Below are positions 41,135 to 50,447 of a DNA stretch of 64,000 bases, in pieces. The number at the start of each line of letters is the position of its first letter. Position 1 is the first letter of the stretch. Made by a program: the position numbers and the translations under genes. Source of the DNA: Phosphoribacter sp044220725 (lineage in GTDB: Bacteria > Actinomycetota > Actinomycetes > Actinomycetales > Dermatophilaceae); the NCBI GenBank assembly GCA_044220725.1, contig JBGAQN010000002.1, positions 20,883 to 84,882 of the forward strand. Direction: 5' to 3'. The notes under the pieces were generated by a model. It had not been told where the DNA came from. It ran no database searches and saw only the letters and a list, made by a program, of their open reading frames with translations.

Positions 41135-42021
41135 GCACCGCCAGCCCAACGGCATACCCGACCCGCGAAGCTGCCGCAGACCGCGGTGACCTCACCTCCC
41201 GACGCCTGTCCCCCGAGGCCGCCCGTATGCCGGGGGCTCTCGGCACGCTCGCCGCGCAGCTTCGCGCGGAGCTGCTCTCCAGCGCCCGGGTGCCCGAATA
41301 CGTCGTCGGGGTCGTGGCCGTGCCGATCATCCTCTACACGATGTTCGGGTTGCCCAACGCGGGGGAGTTGCTGCCCGGCGGAACCGACGTGGGCGCGATG
41401 ATGTTCGCCTCGATGTCGGCATACGGCGTCGTCAGCCTGGCGATCTTCACCTTCGGCGTCGGGGTGGCCGAGGAGCGGGGCAAGGGGTGGTTGCGCCGGA
41501 TGCGGGCGACGCCCATGCCGTTCTGGGCCTACTTCGTCGCCAAAGTCGTTGGTTCACTAGCGTTTTGCGTCCTCATCCTGCTCGGGACCTGGGCGGTCGC
41601 CGCGTTTGCCGGCAAGGTGCCCTTCGACGGCGCTCGCCTCGCGCAGACGGTCGGCGTGCTCATGGCCGGCACGGTGGCCTTCTCGACCATGGGCTTCGCG
41701 CTGGCCTATTGGTTCCGACCCAAGGCCGCCTCCGCGATCGGCAACCTGGTGTTCTTGCCGCTGTCGTTCCTTTCTGGCTTCTTCTTCCCGCTTGAGCAAC
41801 TGCCCGAGGTGCTGGCCAAGGTCGCGCCCTATCTTCCGACCTACCATTTCGGCCAACTCGTCTGGGGAGACATCGCGCCCGCGCAGGATGTCCTCGCCTT
41901 CGGTGCCCACCCGCAGGGCAGCACCTGGCTGCACATCGTCTGGGTGCTGGCCGGATTCGTCGGGTTCGGGGTGCTCGCCCGGATCGGCTATCAGCGCGAG
42001 CTGTCCCGGGCCGCGCAGTAG
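41131..42021 (+). CDS. ABC-2 type exporter, permease subunit
   Basis: Protein of 296 aa with six membrane helices (from about residue 55 to the end) and the ABC-2 features KGWLRRMRATPMPFWAYFVAK (coupling region) and LVFLPLSFLSGFFFPLEQLP. The soluble N-terminal 45 residues are rich in Ala and Arg. It forms the membrane channel for the ATPase encoded just upstream; ATG 41131 overlaps that stop (ATGA). The substrate is unknown. Confidence 0.92.
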   Translation: MSTASPTAYPTREAAADRGDLTSRRLSPEAARMPGALGTLAAQLRAELLSSARVPEYVVGVVAVPIILYTMFGLPNAGELLPGGTDVGAMMFASMSAYGVVSLAIFTFGVGVAEERGKGWLRRMRATPMPFWAYFVAKVVGSLAFCVLILLGTWAVAAFAGKVPFDGARLAQTVGVLMAGTVAFSTMGFALAYWFRPKAASAIGNLVFLPLSFLSGFFFPLEQLPEVLAKVAPYLPTYHFGQLVWGDIAPAQDVLAFGAHPQGSTWLHIVWVLAGFVGFGVLARIGYQRELSRAAQ

Positions 42022-42096
42022 CCCCGAGAAACCCCCGCCCGGGGGCCATGGCCAAGCGTTGCGCCACAGCTGTTGCCGCCGTGGCAGGCTGAGGCC

Positions 42097-42657
42097 ATGA
42101 CCGACAGTTCACCCGCCGCGAGCCCAGGCCACGCTGATCTAGCCCTCGCTCGGACGCTGCTCGTCGATGCCTTCGGACGCGTGGCCGAGGCGATCCCCGG
42201 CCTGCTCGATGGACTGAGCGCTGACGAGCTCCTGTGGCGCCCGGACCCCGACGCCAACTCGATCGGCTGGCTCGTCTGGCACCTGACGAGAGTCCAGGAC
42301 GACCATCTCGCAGGCGTCGTAGAGACCGAACAGGTCTGGGCCACAGCTGGATTCGCTGAGCGCTTTGATCTCCCGTATGCCGTCCGCTCGATCGGCTATG
42401 GCCAGTCGAGCCGGGAGGTCGGGGCCTTCTCGGTGTTGGACGGGGGTCTGCTCGCGGCATACCATGCGGCGGTCCATGCCGAGACGGTGCGGATCGTCGA
42501 GGGACTGACCGCAACCGACTTCGCCCGGATCGTCGACCGGCGCTGGGACCCGCCGGTGACCGCAGCGGTCCGACTCGTGTCGGTCGTCAACGACATCACC
42601 CAGCACGTCGGGCAGGTGGCCTACCTGCGCGGTCTGGCCGAACGGCGCCGCGGGTGA
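42097..42657 (+). CDS. DinB-superfamily (DUF664) protein
   Basis: Protein of 186 aa. The four-helix DinB bundle is suggested by ARTLLVDAFGRVAEAIPGLL, IGWLVWHLTRVQDDHL and NDITQHVGQVAYLRGL; the His in WHLTR, a second in QDDH and a third in TQHVGQ form the metal triad of this superfamily. Related actinobacterial proteins are mycothiol-dependent transferases or stress proteins. ATG 42097 has MTDSSPAA; an upstream ATG at 42073 lacks a ribosome site. The stop overlaps the next gene's GTG (GTGA). Confidence 0.87.
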   Translation: MTDSSPAASPGHADLALARTLLVDAFGRVAEAIPGLLDGLSADELLWRPDPDANSIGWLVWHLTRVQDDHLAGVVETEQVWATAGFAERFDLPYAVRSIGYGQSSREVGAFSVLDGGLLAAYHAAVHAETVRIVEGLTATDFARIVDRRWDPPVTAAVRLVSVVNDITQHVGQVAYLRGLAERRRG

Positions 42658-43760
42658 GGGTCCACGAATTCGACTCGGGCGCCCTGATCGGACGAGACCG
42701 CGGGGAGGCGCTCGGGCGCCGGTTCGCTGCCGAAATCGCCAGCGCGGCAACGGCATACACCGAGTTCTTCCGCGACCTGGGGATCGCGGACGAGACGGTC
42801 GAGCGCACTGTGGCCGAATGCGACGCAGCCCTGCGTGAGTGGGCGCCGCACCTCGCCGCGGAGATCGACGCGCTCGCCGCGGGAGCCGGTATGCCGTCCC
42901 GCTCGGTCCTGTTGCTCAACTCGCGGACCGAGGTGCTCGCCGCCGAAGCCCTGCCGGTGAGCGAGTGTTCGACCCTGGTGCGGGTGCCGCCGGCCAGGCT
43001 GGGTCTCGATGCGCCGGTGCTGTCGACGCAGACGTGGGATTGGGCGCCACGGCTCGCTCCCGACGGGGTGATGTGGCGGTTCGTGACCGACGGCGGCGGA
43101 TGGGTGAAGGCCTTCGCCGAGCCGGGGATGCTCGCCAAGATCGGCCTCAACGACCGCGGCCTTGCGGTCCACTTCAACTTCCTCGACCACGTCAGCGACA
43201 CCATCGACGGCGGCGTGCCACTGCATGCGATCGTCCGGCGGATCCTCGAGGAGGCGTCCACGGTCGACGAGGCGATCGGACTGGCTCGCTCGGCTCGGGT
43301 CGGTGCCTCGTCGGTCATCACCGTCGTCGCCACCCAGCCCGGCCACCGCGATGCCGCGGCCATCGAGATCTCACCCGCCGGCGTGGCTGCGATCCGGCCG
43401 GACGCCGACGGGTGGCTGCCCCATACCAACCATTTCTTGGACCCGGACCTGGCCGCGGGCGAGGTGCCCGAGACGACCACGAGCACGACCCGGGCTCGGC
43501 TGGCTCACCTGCGCTCGGTGATTGACGACGATGCCGACGGCGATCTGTCCCGAGCCGCGCTTCCCGACCTGGCGCGGCGCCTATGCGGAGCGGCCGGGCT
43601 CGCCGCCCCCATCTGCGTCTTCGAAGACCCGACCCGCCCGCCGACCGAGCAGTGGCGGACCCTGTTGACCATCCGCCTGGATCCTCAGGTGGGGCTCATC
43701 CACTACGCCCAAGGCAGCCCGGCGACACTGACCGACCCCGACGCGGCCCGGCGGTTTTGA
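42654..43760 (+). CDS. C45-family autoproteolytic acyltransferase/hydrolase
   Basis: Protein of 368 aa. The central SECSTLVRV places the N-terminal nucleophile Cys105 of the mature chain, and VLSTQTWDWAPRLAPDGVMW and RGLAVHFNFLDHVSDTIDGG fit the NTN-hydrolase fold of acyl-CoA:6-aminopenicillanic acid acyltransferase-like (C45) proteins. The precursor should cleave itself before the Cys and then hydrolyse an acyl amide. The substrate is unknown; relatives act on acylated amino acids or beta-lactam side chains. GTG 42654 overlaps the DinB gene stop, so the two form one transcript. Confidence 0.85.
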   Translation: MRVHEFDSGALIGRDRGEALGRRFAAEIASAATAYTEFFRDLGIADETVERTVAECDAALREWAPHLAAEIDALAAGAGMPSRSVLLLNSRTEVLAAEALPVSECSTLVRVPPARLGLDAPVLSTQTWDWAPRLAPDGVMWRFVTDGGGWVKAFAEPGMLAKIGLNDRGLAVHFNFLDHVSDTIDGGVPLHAIVRRILEEASTVDEAIGLARSARVGASSVITVVATQPGHRDAAAIEISPAGVAAIRPDADGWLPHTNHFLDPDLAAGEVPETTTSTTRARLAHLRSVIDDDADGDLSRAALPDLARRLCGAAGLAAPICVFEDPTRPPTEQWRTLLTIRLDPQVGLIHYAQGSPATLTDPDAARRF

Positions 43761-43788
43761 GCCGAGCGGGGCGCCGTAGAGTGCCCTG

Positions 43789-45072
43789 GTGGCCACCGCG
43801 TTCGTCATCTTGCTCTGCCTATCCGCCCTCTTGGCGTGGTTGAACGAGCGCTTCTTCCGCATCCCGACCACCGTCGGGGTCACTCTGTCAGGGGCTGTGG
43901 CGTCGATCCTGCTCATCGTCTTGGATGCCATGGGCTGGTCCTTCGGTCTCAAACAGCAGGCCGAGCGGCTTCTGGAAACGCTGGACTTCACGACCTTCGT
44001 CCTCAACGGGATCCTGTCGATCCTGTTGTTCGCCGGAGCCATGAGCTTGGACGCTCGGCAACTGCTCCGCCAGCGAGCAAGCATCCTCACGCTGGCGAGC
44101 GCGAGCACGATCATCAGCACCGTTCTCATCGGGGTGGCCGCGTGGGGGGCGTTCGCGCTCGTGGGTCTTGACGTGCCGTTCGGGTGGGCGTTGCTGTTCG
44201 GCGCGCTGATCAGCCCGACCGACCCAGTGGCGGTCCTCGACCTGCTCAAACGAGCCAAGGTCCCCAAGAAGTACGAGACCCTCATCGCCGGCGAGAGCCT
44301 TTTCAATGACGGCGTCGGGGTGGTTCTCTTTATCGTCATTGCGGGCGCCGCCGGGATTGGCGCGTCGGGTCACGACGGAGGAGCGAGCGTCGCCGGCGCA
44401 GTGCTGTTGTTCGGGCAAGAGGCGTTGGGCGGCATGCTCTTCGGGGCTCTCCTTGGGTGGGTGGCCTACCTCATGTGCCGTTCGATCGACGGCCACATCG
44501 TCGAGGTCATCCTCACCTTGGCCACGGTCATCGGGGGGTATTTCGCGGCCGCCGCACTGGGCATGAGTGGACCGCTGGCCATGGTGATCGCTGGGCTGGT
44601 CATGTCCGCGGGCAAGGAGGAGGCGTTCCACGGGGCGACTCGTGAACATGTCCTGGGTTTCTGGGAGACCCTCGACCAGGTGCTCAACATCCTCCTGTTC
44701 GCCTTCATCGGCCTGGATGTGCTCCTCACCGAGACCACGGTCCCGCAAATTCTGGCCAGCGTGCTGCTCATCGCGGCGGCGCTGGCGGCTCGCCTGATCA
44801 GCGTGTGGCTGCCGATGCATCTGGTCCGCGGCCGGGATGGATACGGGCCTGGGACCGTCCGGCTCCTCACCTGGGGAGGATTGCGCGGAGGCATTGCCAT
44901 CTCCCTCGCCCTGGGGCTGCCGGACAGCCCACATCGCACCCATCTGGTCACCGCGACCTATGCCATCGTGCTGTTCACCATCGCGGTCCAGGGGCTGACG
45001 GTTATGCCGTTAGTGCGTAGGGTGGTTGCCGCTGACGGGGACATCGCACCCTCGACCTCGGCCACCCAGTAG
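43789..45072 (+). CDS. CPA1-family Na+/H+ antiporter
   Basis: Protein of 427 aa with about 12 membrane helices. Diagnostic motifs: FGALISPTDPVAVLDLLKRA, KKYETLIAGESLFNDGVGVV (the ESLFNDG ion-binding helix) and LGGGRGGIA-type RLLTWGGLRGGIAISLAL. It exchanges Na+ (or K+) for protons for pH and salt control. It starts with GTG 43789 (family start ATAFVILLCLSALLAW). The C-terminus stops soon after the last helix, without a regulatory tail. Directly after its stop comes a flotillin gene fragment. Confidence 0.92.
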   Translation: MATAFVILLCLSALLAWLNERFFRIPTTVGVTLSGAVASILLIVLDAMGWSFGLKQQAERLLETLDFTTFVLNGILSILLFAGAMSLDARQLLRQRASILTLASASTIISTVLIGVAAWGAFALVGLDVPFGWALLFGALISPTDPVAVLDLLKRAKVPKKYETLIAGESLFNDGVGVVLFIVIAGAAGIGASGHDGGASVAGAVLLFGQEALGGMLFGALLGWVAYLMCRSIDGHIVEVILTLATVIGGYFAAAALGMSGPLAMVIAGLVMSAGKEEAFHGATREHVLGFWETLDQVLNILLFAFIGLDVLLTETTVPQILASVLLIAAALAARLISVWLPMHLVRGRDGYGPGTVRLLTWGGLRGGIAISLALGLPDSPHRTHLVTATYAIVLFTIAVQGLTVMPLVRRVVAADGDIAPSTSATQ

Positions 45073-45376
45073 GAGACACACCGACGCCTACGCGCGTTAC
45101 AACGAGGCGGCCGTGCTGCAGATGCTCGTCGAAGTCCTGCCCAAGGTCGCCCGCGAACTTGCCTCGCCGATGGCTGCCATCGACCAACTCACCGTCATCT
45201 CCACCGACGGGGCCGGGGCCCTGCCCAAGCAGCTGACCGCGAACCTCGTCCAGACGTTGTCGATGCTCAAGAGCACCACCGGCGTCGATCTCGAGTCGAT
45301 CGTCAAGCGGTATGCCGCCGTCGGTCAGACCCAGCGTCCCGAGCCTCCCACGGCTGAGCCCACGCCGTCCGCGTGA
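45073..45376 (+). pseudogene. 3' fragment of a flotillin-like gene
   Basis: An open frame through 45376 reads YARYNEAAVLQMLVEVLPKV, then ARELASPMAAIDQLTVIST and DGAGALPKQLTANLVQTLSML and ends in a Pro-rich tail. This is the conserved C-terminal segment of bacterial flotillin/SPFH proteins. The similarity begins only about 20 bases after the antiporter stop; the SPFH domain and N-terminal membrane anchor are absent. No ribosome site precedes any in-frame ATG (first at 45122). It is best read as the end of a flotillin gene whose 5' part was deleted. Confidence 0.75.
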
Positions 45377-45393
45377 CGGCGAGCCCCGGCTCG

Positions 45394-46149
45394 TCAGCCT
45401 CGCAGGCGCGCGCTGAGTGCGGCGGCTACCCGACGGACCTGCTCGACCAAGCGGTCTCGGGCCGCCGCGTCCACCGCGTCGGCCGGGTAGGTCACCGCGA
45501 CGGCTGCGACGGGATGCCCGGTATGGTCCACCACCGCGACCGCGACCGACGCAAGGCCCGCGGTCACGGTGCCGGACTCCACGGCATACCCCCTGACGCG
45601 GGTCTGGGTGAGCGTGCGGCGCAGGTCCGCGAGTGAGCGCGGGCCGACCTCCTCACGCCGAACCAGCTGCGCCGCAGCGGGATAGAGCGCCCGGAGCTGG
45701 GCGGCGGGGAGCCGGGCGAGCATGGCCAGGCCGCTCGCCGTGAGCTCCGCGGGCAATCGCACGCCGACGTCGGTGACCAGTCGCGGGCGCCCGGCCGCGC
45801 GCTCCTCGACCACGTAGAGCACATCGCGACCGTGCATCACCGCCAGGTGGGCGTTGTGCGTCGTCGCGTCGACGAGGCGGGCCAGCAGCGGCGCGGCGAT
45901 CCGCTGCAACGGCGCCTGCCGCCGGTAGGCCGACCCCAGCTCGTATGCCGCGGCCCCCAACCCGAACCGTCCGGACTCGCGCAGGTGGCTGACGAACCCC
46001 CGGTCGGCCAAGGTGGTCAGCAACCGGTAGGTGCTCGAGCGCGGCACTCCGAGGTCCCGCGCGATCGCGGCGGCCGGCAGCGGCTCGGTATGCCGTGCGA
46101 GCAGTTGCAGGACGTCCAGGGCGTGCCCGACGGCCGGGTTCTGATCCAC
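45394..46149 (-). CDS. IclR-family regulator of the histidine-utilisation genes
   Basis: Protein of 251 aa. N-terminal winged helix 8-65 (ALDVLQLLARHTEPLPAAAI, LGVPRSSTYRLLTTLADRGFV) and C-terminal effector domain ending in the IclR pattern GLASVAVAVVDHTGHPVAAV. It is transcribed divergently from hutH with only 100 bp between the two starts, and that gap contains a 22-bp palindrome, so it most likely represses or activates the hut genes in response to a pathway intermediate. The gene itself likely feeds back on this same site. Confidence 0.92.
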   Translation of the reverse strand: MDQNPAVGHALDVLQLLARHTEPLPAAAIARDLGVPRSSTYRLLTTLADRGFVSHLRESGRFGLGAAAYELGSAYRRQAPLQRIAAPLLARLVDATTHNAHLAVMHGRDVLYVVEERAAGRPRLVTDVGVRLPAELTASGLAMLARLPAAQLRALYPAAAQLVRREEVGPRSLADLRRTLTQTRVRGYAVESGTVTAGLASVAVAVVDHTGHPVAAVAVTYPADAVDAAARDRLVEQVRRVAAALSARLRG

Positions 46150-46176
46150 CGGGTCAGGTTCTCACGCAATGGCAAG

Positions 46177-46198
46177 GGTGTCTCAAATCTGGGACACC
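46177..46198. promoter_or_regulatory. palindromic operator between the IclR regulator and hutH
   Basis: GGTGTCTC, AAATCT, GGGACACC: an 8-bp inverted repeat with one mismatch and a 6-base spacer. It lies 28 bp from the regulator ATG and 52 bp from the hutH ATG, in the shared divergent promoter. Confidence 0.65.
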
Positions 46199-46249
46199 AA
46201 GTGGAGGCGACCCATCCCGCTCCGACCTGCGGGACGCTGCAATGGGCTC

Positions 46250-47812
46250 ATGAGCTCTGCCCACACCGCCTCGGCCGTCGCGATCACCGTGGGACTCGGC
46301 CCGCTGACGATCCACGACGTCGTCGCGGTGGCCCGCCACGGCGTCCCCGTGGAGCTGGCCGATAAGGCGCGGGATCGGATGGCGGCGACCCGGGCGGTCA
46401 TCGACGCACTTGCCGACGACACCGAGCCGCACTACGGGGTGTCGACGGGCTTCGGGGCGTTGGCCACGCGGCACATCCCGGTGGACCTGCGCGCCCAGCT
46501 GCAGCGGTCGCTGGTGCGCTCGCACGCCGCGGGCAGCGGCCCCGAGGTGGAGCGGGAGGTGGTCCGCGCGCTCATGCTGCTGCGCCTGGCCACGCTCGCC
46601 ACCGGCCGCACCGGCGTCCGACCCGAGGTGGCGCAGGCGTATGCCGCGATGCTCACCGCCGGGATCATCCCGGTCGTCCATGAGTATGGCTCCCTCGGCT
46701 GCTCCGGCGACCTGGCACCGCTGGCGCACTGCGCGCTGGCCGCTATGGGCGAGGGGCCGGTTCGCCTGGCCGACGGGACTCTCGCCGAGGCCACAACGGC
46801 GCTGCGAGACAACGGGATCGAGCCCATCGTCCTGCGCGAGAAGGAGGGGCTGGCCCTTATCAACGGCACCGACGGAATGCTCGGGATGCTGTGCCTGGCC
46901 ATCGCCGACCTGCGCCACCTGCTGCGGGTCGCCGACCTGACGACCGCCATGAGCGTCGAGGGTCTCCTTGGGACCGATCACGTGTTCGCCGCCGACTTAC
47001 ACGCCCTGCGCCCTCAGCCGGGCCAGGCGCTGTCGGCCGCCAACATCGTCCGGCTTATGGCCGACAGCCCGATCCGGCACTCCCATGACACCGACGACTG
47101 CCCCCGGGTCCAGGATGCCTACTCGTTGCGCTGCGCCCCTCAGGTCACCGGCGCGGCCCGGGACACCGTCGAGCATGCGGCGCGGGTTGCGGCATACGAA
47201 TTGGCTTCTGCCATCGACAATCCCGTGGTGACGCTCGACGGTCGGGTGGAGAGCAACGGCAACTTCCACGGCGCACCCGTGGCCTACGTCCTGGACTTCC
47301 TCGCGATCGTCACCGCCGACGTGGCGAGCATGAGCGAGCGGCGCACCGACCGGTTCCTCGACCGCACTCGCAGCAACGGGCTTCCGGCCTTCCTCGCCGG
47401 TGACCCGGGCGTCGACAGTGGGCACATGATCGCGCAATACACGCAGGCCGCGATCGTCTCTGAGCTCAAGCGGCTGGCCGCGCCGGCGAGCGTCGACTCG
47501 ATCCCCTCGTCGGCGATGCAAGAGGACCACGTGTCGATGGGGTGGTCGGCGGGACGCAAGCTGCGCCGCTCGGTCGACGGGCTCACCCGCGTGCTGGCCA
47601 TCGAACTGCTCACCGCCGCAAGGGGATTGGGGTTGCGCGCGCCGTTGCTGCCCAGCCCCGCCACGGGCGCCGTGGTCGCCGCTCTGCGCGAAGGCGTCCG
47701 CGGGGCGGGTCCCGACCGCTTCCTCGCCCCCGAGATCGAGTATGCCGTGCACCTCGTCTCCTCAGGCCGCGCCCTCGCGGCGGCCGAGGCCGTCACGGGT
47801 CCGCTGGCATGA
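46250..47812 (+). CDS. hutH: histidine ammonia-lyase
   Basis: Protein of 520 aa. The family motifs are present: HYGVSTGFGAL with the catalytic Tyr, GSLGCSGDLAPLAH (prosthetic-group loop), GTDGMLGMLCLA and QEDHVSMGWSAGRK. It deaminates L-histidine to trans-urocanate, the first step of the Hut pathway. The loop that cyclises to the MIO electrophile is Cys151-Ser152-Gly153, not the textbook Ala-Ser-Gly. ATG 46250 was chosen at the family start; an upstream ATG at 46169 would run through the operator. Convergent with vapC downstream. Confidence 0.96.
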   Translation: MSSAHTASAVAITVGLGPLTIHDVVAVARHGVPVELADKARDRMAATRAVIDALADDTEPHYGVSTGFGALATRHIPVDLRAQLQRSLVRSHAAGSGPEVEREVVRALMLLRLATLATGRTGVRPEVAQAYAAMLTAGIIPVVHEYGSLGCSGDLAPLAHCALAAMGEGPVRLADGTLAEATTALRDNGIEPIVLREKEGLALINGTDGMLGMLCLAIADLRHLLRVADLTTAMSVEGLLGTDHVFAADLHALRPQPGQALSAANIVRLMADSPIRHSHDTDDCPRVQDAYSLRCAPQVTGAARDTVEHAARVAAYELASAIDNPVVTLDGRVESNGNFHGAPVAYVLDFLAIVTADVASMSERRTDRFLDRTRSNGLPAFLAGDPGVDSGHMIAQYTQAAIVSELKRLAAPASVDSIPSSAMQEDHVSMGWSAGRKLRRSVDGLTRVLAIELLTAARGLGLRAPLLPSPATGAVVAALREGVRGAGPDRFLAPEIEYAVHLVSSGRALAAAEAVTGPLA

Positions 47813-47844
47813 CTCCCGCGAGCGGGACTGGCCGAGCGCGCGGT

Positions 47845-48273
47845 TCAGGTGGCTTCGGACCCGCCGTCGACATCGCCGCGCGGGAAGACCGAGCGCACGT
47901 CGGTGTGGACGAAGTCGTCGCCCTTGTAGAGCAGCGGTTCGCCGGTGTCCTTGGCCAGGGCATACGCGAAACAGTCGCCCAGGTTGAGTCTGGCGGGATG
48001 ACCGGACCCGCGCCCGAACCGTTGGTGGGCGACGCGACCGAGTCGGACCTGCTCGACCGAGACCAGAACGACGGTGATCCCCAGGCGCTCCACCATCGGC
48101 TCAAGGTCGGCGCTCAGGTCCACCCGGCCGTAGCCATCGACAACGAGGGCGCACTCAAGGAAGTTGGCGGCCGACATCGTCGCCGTGCGGCTGGCCCGGA
48201 TGGCGGCCAGGCAAGCTTCGGCCTCGGGCTCCTCGTTGAGAATGGCCATGATCGCGGAGGAGTCGACGATCAT
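47845..48273 (-). CDS. vapC: VapC-type PIN-domain toxin
   Basis: Protein of 142 aa. PIN-domain acidic residues: MIVDSSAIMAIL (Asp4), SAANFLECALVVD (Glu), LNLGDCFAYALAK (Asp) and YKGDDFVHTDV (Asp). These coordinate Mg2+ for RNA cleavage. The start overlaps the antitoxin stop (ATGA), normal for VapBC. Lying antisense between hutH and hutU, it is unrelated to histidine breakdown and is probably an acquired module. It ends 32 bp from the hutH 3' end. Confidence 0.93.
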   Translation of the reverse strand: MIVDSSAIMAILNEEPEAEACLAAIRASRTATMSAANFLECALVVDGYGRVDLSADLEPMVERLGITVVLVSVEQVRLGRVAHQRFGRGSGHPARLNLGDCFAYALAKDTGEPLLYKGDDFVHTDVRSVFPRGDVDGGSEAT

Positions 48274-48530
48274 CGAGGCAATCCCGTCGCCTCGTCGTAT
48301 AGGTCATCGACGGTGCGGATCACGTCGGCCTGCCGGATGGCGACGCGCATCCGCTCGATCAGTCGGTCCAGGTCATCCGGACCAGCGTCGCCCTCCCGTG
48401 GTGGACGGCTTCGCTCCTCGATGAACGCCTCCAGGGCCTGTTCGAGGACACTCACCTGGGACTGCCCGGTGAGCGCCGCCGCCTCCTTGGCCAGACGGCA
48501 TACCCGCTCGTTCTTGATGTTGAGGCTCAC
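48270..48530 (-). CDS. vapB: VapB-type antitoxin
   Basis: Protein of 86 aa. It starts MSLNIKNERVCRLAKEAAAL, the beta-strand/helix start of ribbon-helix-helix VapB antitoxins of the Rv0623/PSK type, and continues with a C-terminal toxin-binding tail (DLDRLIERMRVAIRQADVI). It neutralises VapC and represses its own operon, presumably from the pyrimidine-rich gap at 48531-48614 that also holds the hutU start region. Confidence 0.92.
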   Translation of the reverse strand: MSLNIKNERVCRLAKEAAALTGQSQVSVLEQALEAFIEERSRPPREGDAGPDDLDRLIERMRVAIRQADVIRTVDDLYDEATGLPR

Positions 48531-48614
48531 TCGACCCCTCCCTCGCCCGGCGTGCTCGCTGACTTACACCTTTACACCTTCTCTTTCTACCATTCTACCC
48601 TGAAGGAGTCCGTC

Positions 48615-50270
<1,656 letters not shown>

Positions 50271-50319
50271 GATGCCTCGGTATGCCGTCCGCCCACCGAA
50301 CCGCGGTCGCGCGCCTTCG

Positions 50320-50391
50320 CGCTTGGATGAGGTTGACCACGCCTGGATGAGGCTGCAGCCTGATCCAAGCGCCACCAACCTCATCCAAGCG
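50320..50391. repeat. large nested inverted repeat between hutU and ftcD
   Basis: CGCTTGGATGAGGTTG (50320-50335) is the exact complement of CAACCTCATCCAAGCG (50376-50391), a 16-bp outer stem. Inside, GGATGAGGCTGCAGCCTGATCC (as GGATGAGGCT and AGCCTGATCC) forms a second imperfect stem. It may be a terminator for hutU or a small repeat element. An inverted GTATGCCG pair lies just before it (50238-50286). Confidence 0.7.
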
Positions 50392-50447
50392 ACACCTGAC
50401 CGCTCGTCGACCGTCCGAAAGCCGGTTACGCCATGAAAGGGCACCCC

